Origin: Marinobacterium_E sp035458585
GTDB taxonomy: Bacteria; Pseudomonadota; Gammaproteobacteria; Pseudomonadales; Balneatricaceae
Length of the DNA stretch: 64,000 nt
Assembly (NCBI GenBank): GCA_035458585.1
Contig: DATHZN010000070.1
Location: 1 to 64,000, forward strand
Direction: 5' to 3'
Below are positions 25,908 through 34,067 of the stretch, piece by piece. The notes below the pieces were generated by a model that saw only the letters and a list, made by a program, of their open reading frames with translations, did not search any database and had not been told where the DNA came from. Each line of letters starts with the position of its first letter. Position 1 is the first letter of the stretch. Made by a program: the position numbers and the translations under genes.

Positions 25908-25938
25908 TATCTTTTTTTAGAGATAAACAAATCGAGTA

Positions 25939-27441
25939 ATGCCCATGACGAGCGCTAGCGTAGAGAGTATTGAACTTACTCAAAAACAGATGATTAACGC
26001 TAGTGATGATCCGTTCGACAGCGAAATTGATCAGCATCTATTAATTGCCCGCTTCATTTTAAACGAAGGGGAATTGCTCGCGTCGTCACAGGCTCAGCTT
26101 CTACTCGGAGTGCCAGCACGGCAATCCAAAAACGCACTCCTTGCTGGACTTGAGCCTCAAGAGATTCATGCCATCATCGGCAAGCTTGAGATTGATGGTG
26201 CTGCCGTAGCTCTCCCCGATGCGAGCGGAGTCCTTTGCCGAGCACGGCTGTGGCAGTATCGCTGCGAACACTCAACATCCTGGCATATCGCAATTCAAAT
26301 CGAGTCGCAAAATGACTCGGAAACAAGTCCACTACAGAAGCGATACTTTGCACAGCAACAGTTACTCTCCATCATTTCACATGAAATAAGAACACCCGCC
26401 GCAACACTTAGGATGCTCATTGATGAGTTGTCAACTGACACCGATCTGAGCAAGCATTTACCGCTACTGCAGCAGACATCTGATCATCTAATGGCCGTAC
26501 TTCAGGATATGCGCCAGGCGATTAACCCACAGCAAAACCTGCCCTTTACCTTGAGGCGTTTTCATCCCAACCGGCTACTGGAGAGTGTCGTCAGCCAGAT
26601 GCGTCGCATGGCCCAATCTAAGGGTATGAGCATCAGAATGCAGTTAATCGAGGATGAGACCACCTGTATCGAAACAGATGTAGAGCGGTGCAAGCTAGTA
26701 CTGCTCAATCTCATAAAAAATTCGATTTGCCATTCAAGGGGCAGTGAGATCAATGTAACGCTTGAAATTGATCGAGTGAGTGAGACGCAACCCAAGATAA
26801 AATTTAGCGTAAGTGACAACGGGGTGGGTATTAACCAAAACCAGTTAGACCGTCTAACTCAACCCTTTGAACGCCTGTATGCGCTCGAGAAGGGGGGCGG
26901 AGGAACAGGTCTGGGGCTGTTTGTGGTTAAGCAGACTGTATCAGAACTTGAAGGATCAATAGCGTTCAAGTCAATTAAAAACAGTGGTTTATCAGTTGAT
27001 TGTGAATTTCCATGCCGCTTGATAGAGGGACCAGTAGGCAGTTTTATTGAAGTTCAGCAGGAATCTCAAGCTTTCCAAGATATGTTAGGCAGGTTGAGAG
27101 TATTGGTGGTCGAGGATGATCCGGTAATACGAATGGTTTCTCAACGTCTTCTTTCGAAACGTGTGGCACAGGTCGACGTTGCTGAAAATGGCTCGATCGG
27201 TCTTGAAATGATACTTGCTACTGACTACGACCTCATCCTCAGTGACTATTTCATGCCAGTAATGGATGGAGCGGAGATGATTCGAAAAGTGCGGGAGCAG
27301 GGCGTTACAACACCAGTAATATCGGTCACGGCAGCCGTCCTGGGTCACGAGGCGGAAGAACTGCGACAAGCGGGTGCTAATTCGATACTTGCTAAGCCCA
27401 TCTCCATGAAGGCATTTATAAATGCCGTCGAGAACCTCTAG
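25939..27441 (+). CDS. Hybrid histidine kinase (PAS-like, HisKA, HATPase, REC)
   Basis: A 500-residue cytoplasmic protein. Residues ~30-130 look PAS-like (DQHLLIARFILNEGELLASS), HisKA has His148 in LSIISHEIRTPAATL, and HATPase_c has LLNLIKNSICHS, VSDNGVGI and GGTGLGLFVVKQ. The C-terminal receiver is complete (LVVEDDPVIRMVSQ, LILSDYFMPVMDG, Lys in SILAKPIS). No membrane segment. Two close ATGs (25939, 25945) are possible starts; neither has a strong ribosome binding site. A sigma-54-like promoter lies 31 bases upstream. Sits in the signalling cluster before the KfrA-like regulator. Confidence 0.88.
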   Translation: MPMTSASVESIELTQKQMINASDDPFDSEIDQHLLIARFILNEGELLASSQAQLLLGVPARQSKNALLAGLEPQEIHAIIGKLEIDGAAVALPDASGVLCRARLWQYRCEHSTSWHIAIQIESQNDSETSPLQKRYFAQQQLLSIISHEIRTPAATLRMLIDELSTDTDLSKHLPLLQQTSDHLMAVLQDMRQAINPQQNLPFTLRRFHPNRLLESVVSQMRRMAQSKGMSIRMQLIEDETTCIETDVERCKLVLLNLIKNSICHSRGSEINVTLEIDRVSETQPKIKFSVSDNGVGINQNQLDRLTQPFERLYALEKGGGGTGLGLFVVKQTVSELEGSIAFKSIKNSGLSVDCEFPCRLIEGPVGSFIEVQQESQAFQDMLGRLRVLVVEDDPVIRMVSQRLLSKRVAQVDVAENGSIGLEMILATDYDLILSDYFMPVMDGAEMIRKVREQGVTTPVISVTAAVLGHEAEELRQAGANSILAKPISMKAFINAVENL

Positions 27442-27483
27442 CATATTTTTTCGCTTTACCTAACAGCCACTTCATCTAATACT

Positions 27484-27504
27484 ATACGTACTAATAGTAC
27501 GTAT
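27484..27504. promoter_or_regulatory. Perfect palindrome upstream of the KfrA-like gene (putative autoregulatory operator)
   Basis: The arms ATACGTACT and AGTACGTAT are exact reverse complements separated by AAT: 18 of 21 bases are paired. It ends 10 bases before the ATG at 27515. KfrA proteins bind inverted repeats in their own promoters, so this is the obvious operator candidate. Confidence 0.7.
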
Positions 27505-27514
27505 GGTGTATTTT

Positions 27515-28141
27515 ATGACAACTCCTACTCGTCAACGTATTTTCGAAATTGCAGAAGAGCTGCTGCTGGAGGGGCGACGTCCAACCCAGCAACTCGTGCG
27601 CGAACGCATGGGGAGTGGTTCACTCACAACCATTAATCGAGCCCTCAACGAATGGTGGTCGAGCTTAAGTCAGCGGCTGGAGCAGAGTACAAAAGGATAT
27701 GATATCCCAGAGCCCGTCGTGCGTCTCAGTAGCCGACTCTGGACTGAGACGCTAGCTTATGCACGTCGTGAACACAGCTTGCAACGCGTGGAGCTTGAGA
27801 AATCTTTGGCGCTGCTACAAACAGACTTGAACACGGAGCGGTCGCAACACTCATTACAACTCAAAGAGTTAAACCAACTCATAAATGAAGTACGCCAGCG
27901 TAACAACACACTCGAAAAACAGGTGGAGACTCTGCGCAAAGCACTTCAAGAGTCTCAAGATGAGTGCTTTCACCTGGCACACGATCAGACTAAAATCACA
28001 CTGAATGATTCAAGCGAAGAGCTCTTAGAAGCCCGAGTGCGGCTGCAGCTACAGCAAGAACAAATAGAACTACTGAGTCATAAAAATCAAATGCTTATCA
28101 ACGAAAACGCAGAGTTAAGATTAAGACTGGCGCGAGGCTAA
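27515..28141 (+). CDS. KfrA-like DNA-binding coiled-coil protein
   Basis: A 208-residue protein. Residues ~1-60 match the KfrA N-terminal DNA-binding domain (QRIFEIAEELLLEGRRPTQ, VRERMGSGSLTTINRALNEW, containing the helix-turn-helix). From ~85 to the end it is an almost continuous coiled coil (LEKSLALLQTDLNTERSQ, NNTLEKQVETLRKALQ). KfrA is best known from broad-host-range plasmids, where it autorepresses and helps plasmid maintenance; here no replication, partition or transfer gene is present, so this is a chromosomal relative. I prefer the ATG at 27515 because the one at 27503 lies inside the palindrome; neither has a good ribosome binding site. Confidence 0.8.
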   Translation: MTTPTRQRIFEIAEELLLEGRRPTQQLVRERMGSGSLTTINRALNEWWSSLSQRLEQSTKGYDIPEPVVRLSSRLWTETLAYARREHSLQRVELEKSLALLQTDLNTERSQHSLQLKELNQLINEVRQRNNTLEKQVETLRKALQESQDECFHLAHDQTKITLNDSSEELLEARVRLQLQQEQIELLSHKNQMLINENAELRLRLARG

Positions 28142-28157
28142 CTTTTAAGGCCAAAGG

Positions 28158-28592
28158 ATGGAAAAAGATATCAGCAAAGCCGTGAGTGACCAGCAACTCA
28201 GAGAGATAGTGAGAAACTCCGTCAGCGGCGACACATTGAACACGACCAACCAAGACCAATTTGAGCTGATCAAAAAGCTATTAATTGAATACAAGCGCGT
28301 GGGGCTTCGACTCTGCCTTCTTGATGACGACGGTTATATTCTTCGCCAAATCTCAAGCCGCTCCCGCACCGAATCGATTGAACCGGGCCTCAATACTCAG
28401 CAGCGCAAGGTGTTAAAAGCGTTGGAGCGCGTGCTGAAAGCATGTGAACGAGAGAAAATTGCACTGGTAGGTTACAGCGACAGCTTGGTTGCACTCCCTC
28501 AGACACTTCTCCATACCGAGCTTGCCTCAGCCGAAGCAAGGGAGTTAGAGACTTTTGGTGTCTATATCGGTGCTGATCTGCTAAAACATTGA
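28158..28592 (+). CDS. Hypothetical protein between KfrA-like and NarL-type genes
   Basis: A 144-residue soluble protein beginning MEKDISKAVSDQQLREIVRN. I recognise no family. The middle (RLCLLDDDGYILRQISSRS) has a PAS/GAF-like beta-strand feel, and the following stretch is helical and rich in Lys/Arg/Leu. It starts 16 bases after the KfrA-like gene and ends 31 bases before the response regulator, all on one strand, so co-transcription is likely. Confidence 0.6.
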   Translation: MEKDISKAVSDQQLREIVRNSVSGDTLNTTNQDQFELIKKLLIEYKRVGLRLCLLDDDGYILRQISSRSRTESIEPGLNTQQRKVLKALERVLKACEREKIALVGYSDSLVALPQTLLHTELASAEARELETFGVYIGADLLKH

Positions 28593-28623
28593 AGGCTAAC
28601 GTTGAGTTTAGGGCCCGTTATAG

Positions 28624-29286
28624 ATGACCAAATCCATTACCCTAGTTATCGCCGATGATCACCCCATCGTTCTTGCAGGATACACTCATATTCTAGAGGA
28701 CGAGGAGGGCATAGAAGTACTGGCGCTAGCGAATAACGCTCAATCAGCAATCGAGCGCTGCATGACACACAAACCAGATATACTGGTACTGGATTTAGGC
28801 CTTCCTGAGGACTCAGATCATGCGAAAATTCACTCATTGAGTGGTATTGAGGTCATTAAGCAGCTTAGTTCACTCAAAATTCCCACGAGAGTTTTGATCG
28901 CCACCATGCTGGATAAGACACCGGTACCCCAGCGTGTTATGCAAGCCGGTGCTTGCGGTTACCTAGTGAAAAGCGAATTAGCAGATGAACTAATCGTCGC
29001 GATAAAAGAGGTAGCGGCGGGGGGGACTTACCTCTCTCCATCAATAGCGGCTGAATTACTAAAAGAGGCGGACGCACCCGATAGACTCAAGGAGCTATCG
29101 AAGCGCGAGCTCGAAATCTTCACGCTTCTGGCGGAGGGGCTGCCCGCCGTTGAAATTGCAAACAAGACCAGCTTGAGCCCTAAAACGGTTCACGCTCACC
29201 GAGCTAATATTCTTCGAAAACTGGGTCTGAAAAACAATTCAGACCTTGTACGTTACGCGCTCTCAATTGGCAGTATCGCCCAGTGA
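28624..29286 (+). CDS. NarL/FixJ-family response regulator (REC + LuxR HTH)
   Basis: A 220-residue transcription factor. The receiver has acidic ADDH at 10-13, Asp57 in ILVLDLGLPED and Lys in YLVKSELA. The C-terminal LuxR-type helix-turn-helix is complete: LSKRELEIFTLLAEGLPAVE, IANKTSLSPKTVHAHRANI. It probably receives phosphate from one of the neighbouring hybrid kinases. The following 89-residue gene starts with GTG overlapping its stop codon (GTGA). Confidence 0.92.
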   Translation: MTKSITLVIADDHPIVLAGYTHILEDEEGIEVLALANNAQSAIERCMTHKPDILVLDLGLPEDSDHAKIHSLSGIEVIKQLSSLKIPTRVLIATMLDKTPVPQRVMQAGACGYLVKSELADELIVAIKEVAAGGTYLSPSIAAELLKEADAPDRLKELSKRELEIFTLLAEGLPAVEIANKTSLSPKTVHAHRANILRKLGLKNNSDLVRYALSIGSIAQ

Positions 29287-29552
29287 CTTTCGAAGACCCA
29301 AATAGCAACACTGAACTTTGGACCTGTATTAACGCGGGTGACGAGATTGAACTGGAAGCCGATCTGATTGTAGGAGGCGTCACCAAGCTTCACGGCGGAC
29401 GATTTTATCGTGTACTCGCCAAAACGGATTCTCAGGGTGAATCTCATTTTACTGCTTTTGTGGTGCAGTCTGAAATAACGGATGAACTGCTTCAGGTGGC
29501 TCCAGCTTTTGTCTGCAATTACCGCGTCAATAGCAGCATGAACCTAGCTTAG
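29283..29552 (+). CDS. Small protein translationally coupled to the NarL-type regulator
   Basis: An 89-residue acidic protein starting at a GTG that shares GTGA with the stop of the regulator. The sequence (CINAGDEIELEADLIVGG, GGRFYRVLAKTDSQGESHF) suggests a small all-beta barrel. No family recognised. The coupling and lack of its own ribosome binding site mean it is made in proportion to the regulator and may modulate it. Confidence 0.55.
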   Translation: MTFEDPNSNTELWTCINAGDEIELEADLIVGGVTKLHGGRFYRVLAKTDSQGESHFTAFVVQSEITDELLQVAPAFVCNYRVNSSMNLA

Positions 29553-29562
29553 GGGAGGGAGG

Positions 29563-30363
29563 TTAGAGCCCCACAACCCTCTCAGCACGTTCTGGCAAGG
29601 TTGTGACTCCCGAAACCGATGTGAAATCAACAACTGGAAGCGCCTCAACTTCAGGTCGCGCAAACAAAAAACCTTGAAATAATCTTACGCCCATCTCTTT
29701 TAGAGCAAGATAATCCTCAATAGATTCAATACCTTCGGCGATAACTCTAATTCCCAATCGAGAAGCAGTGTGGACCACACCATCGGTCAGTATCCTCTTC
29801 TCCGCATCCTCAGCAACTCCTTGACAAAGCTCCATGTCAAGTTTGATCACTTGTGGCTGAAACTGGGAGAGCAGGCTCAAACCGGCGTAACCCGACCCAA
29901 AATCGTCTATGGCAGTGGTGAAACCCATCTCCTGGTATTCGCTAAAGATGTTGCTAAGATGAGCAGGGTCTTTGACGGGTTCCGCCTCAGTAACTTCAAA
30001 CATGAGATTAGTCGTCGGGAAGTCGTAGCGCTTTGCAGCTTCCAGCGTGGCGCGAATGCAGCTCGCAGGTTGGTATACCGCGTTTGGCAGAAAATTAATA
30101 CTTAATAGGGTTTCGACACCAAGACGCGACGCAAGCTCAATCGCTGTTGTCCGGCAGGTCTGGTCAAATTGATAACGATTATCATCATTTACCCTCGAAA
30201 GCACCTCGCCGGCAGATGCGCCGTCCTTGCCTCGTACCAGCGCCTCGTAAGCGAAAATCTTTCGGGTCTCGACGTCAATAATAGGCTGAAATGCCATCGT
30301 GATGTCGAACTCCAAAGGCTTTTTTCCACGGCACAACTTACATCCGATATTACCTTTCGACAT
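29563..30363 (-). CDS. Stand-alone EAL-domain c-di-GMP phosphodiesterase
   Basis: A 266-residue cytoplasmic protein that is essentially one EAL domain. The signature is YEALVRG (Glu40-Ala-Leu), followed by the metal and catalytic residues in NFLPNAVY, FEVTEAE, IDDFGSGYAGLSLL, VIKLDMEL and IAEGIES, so hydrolysis of c-di-GMP to pGpG is expected. The short N-terminus carries a CKLC pair (Cys8, Cys11), which may bind metal or sense redox. The ATG at 30363 was preferred; a start at 30378 would add five hydrophobic residues. Convergent with the signalling cluster. Confidence 0.88.
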   Translation of the reverse strand: MSKGNIGCKLCRGKKPLEFDITMAFQPIIDVETRKIFAYEALVRGKDGASAGEVLSRVNDDNRYQFDQTCRTTAIELASRLGVETLLSINFLPNAVYQPASCIRATLEAAKRYDFPTTNLMFEVTEAEPVKDPAHLSNIFSEYQEMGFTTAIDDFGSGYAGLSLLSQFQPQVIKLDMELCQGVAEDAEKRILTDGVVHTASRLGIRVIAEGIESIEDYLALKEMGVRLFQGFLFARPEVEALPVVDFTSVSGVTTLPERAERVVGL

Positions 30364-30669
30364 AAATATTACCCACATTGTTAGTGCTTATTTCTATGGT
30401 CGTCGACTTCAAGTGGATCACATCCACGATTACCCCTGAAGCAAGCAAGGGAAATGTCGCCGCCACAAAATCTTATTTATTTAACATAATATATATTATA
30501 CGAAGTTTAATAGACCGCTAATATCGTGGCTCATACTGTGTGATCACCAACTGCGCTATAGAGCGACGCCCAAGCCAAACTGCTCGTTATCGCTAAAAAT
30601 GTCCATGATGTCTGGCGACTTACATCAGAGTTAGTTAGCCTACCGGCGAATAAATGAGGAAATAATAAG
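30364..30669. other. AT-rich divergent intergenic region between EAL gene and yjdM
   Basis: About 300 bases with no coding potential. It holds an AT-only perfect palindrome ATAATATATATTAT (30486-30499) and a GTGATCAC palindrome (about 30539-30546). Either could be part of regulator sites for the divergent genes; no clear promoter was assigned. Confidence 0.5.
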
Positions 30670-31011
30670 ATGAGTTTCGACTTGCCGCCTTGCCCACACT
30701 GCCAGTCACCCTACGCATATGCAGACCGTGGAATGCTCTTATGTCCAGAGTGTGGGCATGAGTGGGACCCGAAGGTCGCCGCAGAGGTTGAATATGTGCT
30801 CCTGGTAAAAGACGCTAACGGCAATAAGCTTTCAGAGGGTGACTTCGTGACACTGATAAAAGATCTGAAGGTAAAAGGCACCTCAAGCACTGCCAAGATC
30901 GGCACTCGCGCCAGAGTTAAACGGCTTGTTGATGGCGATCACAACATCGACTGCAGAATGGATAGTTTTGGCGACATTATGCTTAAATCTGAATTTGTCA
31001 AAAAAGCTTAG
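30670..31011 (+). CDS. yjdM: Zinc-ribbon protein YjdM (PhnA family)
   Basis: A 113-residue cytoplasmic protein. The zinc ribbon is formed by CPHC at 8-11 and CPEC at 26-29; the C-terminal half is the conserved PhnA domain (VKDANGNKLSEGD, IKDLKVKGTSSTAKIGT, GDHNIDCRMDSFG). Very close to E. coli YjdM, once called PhnA; despite the name it is not phosphonoacetate hydrolase and its role is not established. It is monocistronic, with a GAGGA upstream. Confidence 0.93.
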   Translation: MSFDLPPCPHCQSPYAYADRGMLLCPECGHEWDPKVAAEVEYVLLVKDANGNKLSEGDFVTLIKDLKVKGTSSTAKIGTRARVKRLVDGDHNIDCRMDSFGDIMLKSEFVKKA

Positions 31012-31033
31012 CGGCCACTAGGCAAATTAAATG

Positions 31034-32575
31034 TCATATTGCCGCCTCAACTACGGGCACATCAAGCGCCAACACCTCTGTGACCGGTAGCATTTCGATA
31101 TCACGGTATTTTATATTGGTCTGACATTTCTCCGGTGCAAGATTACGGATAGAGGCGTAACTGTTAACCACGAACTGCTTGTCTCCCTTATCATTCGATC
31201 GGTACACGCCATAATGTATCTGCCTTCTCGTTGCTGATGGAAGTTGATTTATCAGTGACTTAGTTGCATATATTGATCCATTAGTCGAGAAGTCACTGAG
31301 CCTGGATGCATAGTTTACTGTATCGCCAAGCACGGTAAATTCGACATGTGAACCAGCATGGTAAGCGCCAAACCACTCTCGCCCCTCGTGCAGTCCAATA
31401 TTGAGGTAGAGGTCGTTAAACCAGCCTTTGCGTTGCTGCCAACGCTGCGTAAGACGGCGCATCATCTGCTGTAATTCGAGGGCGCAGCGTAGAGCATTGA
31501 GCTTGTAATCCTCATCCGGCTGTGGAAAGAAATAGTAGACCATCCCGTCACCTGCATGCTTTCCATAGCTTCCGCGGTACTGCCTAAAAATGGGTTCTGC
31601 GTCCTGCCAAACTTGGTTTATCAGCTCGAAATACTCCTCTGCTGGCAGCTCTGAACAGATATTTACAGAGTTCTGCAAATCAGCAACCATAACAACAAGA
31701 GGCGTTACATGTGGTTTGCGGTTACGCATTAATTGTGAAATGAGCGTGCTTCGCTGTGCCAGTAAGGCTTTAACGCCGCTGCCTGAATCACGATTGTGGT
31801 CGAAGGTAAAGAGAATCCCTTCGCGGAAGTAACTGGCATACAGATCCGTGTAACAACCGCCCTCCTCGCTACGAGGTATATCGATTGAAAAATGCATCAC
31901 CTGACTGCCATCAATCTCTTCAACCTCAGTCAGAATATCCTCAACCCGAAACCGTAAATCGTTACTGAGTCCATCTGCACAGTTAAGCAACTGCTCATCC
32001 GTCAGACGACGTTTTGCAGCTGTAAGATGGAGATAGACAATATCCTCAAACTCCGAGGAGGAGAGCCGGTTTGCAAGCTGCGGCAGCATAATTGGGAACA
32101 GACCCCGCCTGTCGAGTTCACCAGGCATCTCCTCTGGATTACCAAAGAGTTCAAGAGCGGCACTATCGTTCCACCAAATCAACTCAAGCCGATTGTTCAC
32201 CAGGTAAGCTGGACTATCGTGCGCTTCAATAGTCAGGTTGGGCAGTGAGTCAACGGAGGAGACTCGAGCCTTACGGCTACTCCCCTCTGCGCGCATTGGT
32301 GCAACTCCAGAGGAGGCCGCGTCAGTGTTTGAAAAACCAACCCTCTTAAGTTGCTCGTTCATCTCATCCATACTGACACCCTGCTGGCGAAGTGACTTGA
32401 TCATCGCTAGGCGTTCAAGCGCAGATTCTGGAAAGAAGCCTAGCCGCGCAGCACCCTCCTCAGCCTGATCGCCGGTGCGGACCTCAGGGCGAGGTAACAA
32501 CCCGAGCCTTATGTAGTTGTTGAGTGTTGCTCTGGATAACCCAGTGCGAGCCAATAACTCTTTGCTACTTATCAT
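31034..32575 (-). CDS. MerR-type DNA-binding domain fused to PAS and class III nucleotide cyclase
   Basis: A 513-residue soluble protein. Residues ~1-80 are a MerR-like winged helix (SSKELLARTGLSRATLNNYI, LAMIKSLRQQGVSMDEM), ~100-215 a PAS-like fold (SPAYLVNNRLELIWWN), and ~290-430 a class III cyclase. The cyclase has both metal aspartates (VVMVADLQNS and KHAGDGMVYYF) and the substrate/transition-state segment VLGDTVNYASRLS with its Asn and Arg, so it may be active. This fuses transcription control with cAMP or cGMP synthesis. GTGGG precedes the ATG, and the region just upstream has repeated AGACAGT(C/A)TA motifs likely bound by its own MerR domain. Confidence 0.82.
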   Translation of the reverse strand: MISSKELLARTGLSRATLNNYIRLGLLPRPEVRTGDQAEEGAARLGFFPESALERLAMIKSLRQQGVSMDEMNEQLKRVGFSNTDAASSGVAPMRAEGSSRKARVSSVDSLPNLTIEAHDSPAYLVNNRLELIWWNDSAALELFGNPEEMPGELDRRGLFPIMLPQLANRLSSSEFEDIVYLHLTAAKRRLTDEQLLNCADGLSNDLRFRVEDILTEVEEIDGSQVMHFSIDIPRSEEGGCYTDLYASYFREGILFTFDHNRDSGSGVKALLAQRSTLISQLMRNRKPHVTPLVVMVADLQNSVNICSELPAEEYFELINQVWQDAEPIFRQYRGSYGKHAGDGMVYYFFPQPDEDYKLNALRCALELQQMMRRLTQRWQQRKGWFNDLYLNIGLHEGREWFGAYHAGSHVEFTVLGDTVNYASRLSDFSTNGSIYATKSLINQLPSATRRQIHYGVYRSNDKGDKQFVVNSYASIRNLAPEKCQTNIKYRDIEMLPVTEVLALDVPVVEAAI

Positions 32576-32591
32576 TTCCCACCCCGAACAC

Positions 32592-32671
32592 GTCTAATGG
32601 ACTATTAGACAGTCTATCCCAATACATATAAACAGTCTACTTTTATAATCCATCTCTTTTAGACAGTATAT
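32592..32671. promoter_or_regulatory. Repeated TAGACAGTCTA-type motifs upstream of the MerR-cyclase gene
   Basis: Three related sites lie within 80 bases: TTAGACAGTCTAT (32605-32617), AACAGTCTAC (32631-32640) and TTTAGACAGTATAT (32658-32671). In addition GTCTAAT (32592-32598) and ATTAGAC (32604-32610) form an inverted repeat. TTATAA on the minus strand between sites two and three could be a -10. An autoregulatory operator array for the MerR domain is the simplest reading. Confidence 0.55.
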
Positions 32672-33628
32672 TTGCGTAGCATTGAGGCGTCACATAAACG
32701 ACCATTCGGGTGAACTCAACAAACATAACCATCCCTACTTAGAATCGAATTAGTTCGTATTTTTCGGGAGATCAAGAGTGGACCTAGCAAGTTGAGTAGC
32801 TCAATCGAGAGCCATCGCATAGAACGCCCCTCTTCACCTATCAGTTAGATAAAGCGCCACCTGCACGGCATCATTGTTTTACTGTTTATTCAGATTAACG
32901 ATCGTCTGTATCAAGGGTCGTAAGCAGTCTGACCAGACCACTCGCCGCAACACATGCGTTGTTGGCCGCTTCAGCTACCTACTAATCGACGAATCTCGTG
33001 TCAGTTTCACTAGTGGTTCTCTCGCCTAGCTTGTAAAAAAATTACTTTCAACAGTTCTGAGCACTTTTGCACAAGGGGTGTTGCGAAATGGTGGCCGACC
33101 TTGCAAGCCTTCGGCTCTTCATCTGTTCAACAACAGGTGAAGATTGTTTTTGTTGTGGCGGCAACGCCGTTCAGTGGGGGCTGTTACGCTAGATATCACT
33201 TTAGGCCCTGACACGGCCCTTCTATGCTCAATAGAACGCGTGTTTGATCACACTATTATCAGGTTTGGAGCAATCTTTAAGACGGCCCTGGCGTCGCTTG
33301 CGTCTGGTGTCACGAGAGCCGGTATTTGGATTGATACGGGTTGGAACGGCAAATATGGTGTGTGCGAGGAAGAGCGCCATCTGGGATAGCGTAAACTCTA
33401 AGCGTTGCTTGCGCGTGAAAATATTCGGATGTTTGTTATTGAAAACAGCTGGGGAGCAACGCAAAAAGCATTATCCTTCTGTAGACCAAGCGCAAGCCGG
33501 AAACAACAATTAGCATGTGCTGTCCCGATTATGAAGGCTTTTCTGAGGATTTAACGCACTAAAACAATGCGATAACTTCGCACTCTGCTCAATAAATGGG
33601 CATATGCAGAACTCGGCCAAGATGACTG
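32672..33628. other. Long stretch without a convincing gene
   Basis: About 950 bases between the MerR-cyclase promoter and the hypothetical gene ending at 33629. Overlapping plus-strand frames at 33144-33389 and 33244-33513 exist but lack ribosome binding sites and recognisable motifs. No tRNA, repeat array or transposon ends are seen. It could hold a small RNA or decayed genes. Confidence 0.4.
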
Positions 33629-34006
33629 TTAATGGGCTAGCAGACGGTGTTGTAGATCCTGACTGACGCTATCGATATCGAGACACATGAGCAGGTCCCA
33701 CTCCAGCGCCCGCTTTTGTGAGCGACGCACAGCGAAACCATATTCATCGACCAAGGCTATCTCTTCGGATAACCTTGGCTCAACGTGGCTTGAGGGCACC
33801 ACAATGCGCTCATCCTGCCGATCCGCACAGACAAAGTTGAGCTGCATACTCAGGGTTTCGCCCGAGTCGCTAAACCAATGCGTCACGACACGATGGTAGG
33901 AGCACTCGGCACCCTGATCCGAGTTGATTAACTCGGACCCCTCGTAACTCCAATGGGTGCTAAGCAGTTGTCGCGGTGTTATCTGTTTATCTAAAAGACG
34001 TTTCAT
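33629..34006 (-). CDS. Hypothetical protein, possibly TIGR02450-related
   Basis: A 125-residue protein with a good ribosome binding site (TGGAG, 8 bases upstream). The start ITPRQLLSTHWSYEGS, followed by YHRVVTHWF and VPSSHVEPR, follows the pattern of small Trp-containing TIGR02450-type proteins (INPKKLLxSKWT..., then a KHFxVTKW-like strand) but is longer and divergent; this is a tentative resemblance from memory. The protein is otherwise unrecognised. It lies 61 bases downstream of nnrU on the same strand. Confidence 0.5.
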   Translation of the reverse strand: MKRLLDKQITPRQLLSTHWSYEGSELINSDQGAECSYHRVVTHWFSDSGETLSMQLNFVCADRQDERIVVPSSHVEPRLSEEIALVDEYGFAVRRSQKRALEWDLLMCLDIDSVSQDLQHRLLAH

Positions 34007-34067
34007 TAGCCGGCTCCATCATTCGCTCTCAATAGGTGCAGTTGAGCAAAGGCCGTGCCAAATTGCA

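Noticed and set aside
25908..25932. TTATCT...AGATAA hairpin before the hybrid kinase
   Set aside because: Short AT-only stem directly before the start codon; no convincing terminator or riboswitch structure.
33144..33513. Overlapping plus-strand frames of 81 and 89 codons
   Set aside because: Translations have no recognisable motif, starts lack ribosome binding sites, and both frames cannot be real; kept only as an unassigned gap.
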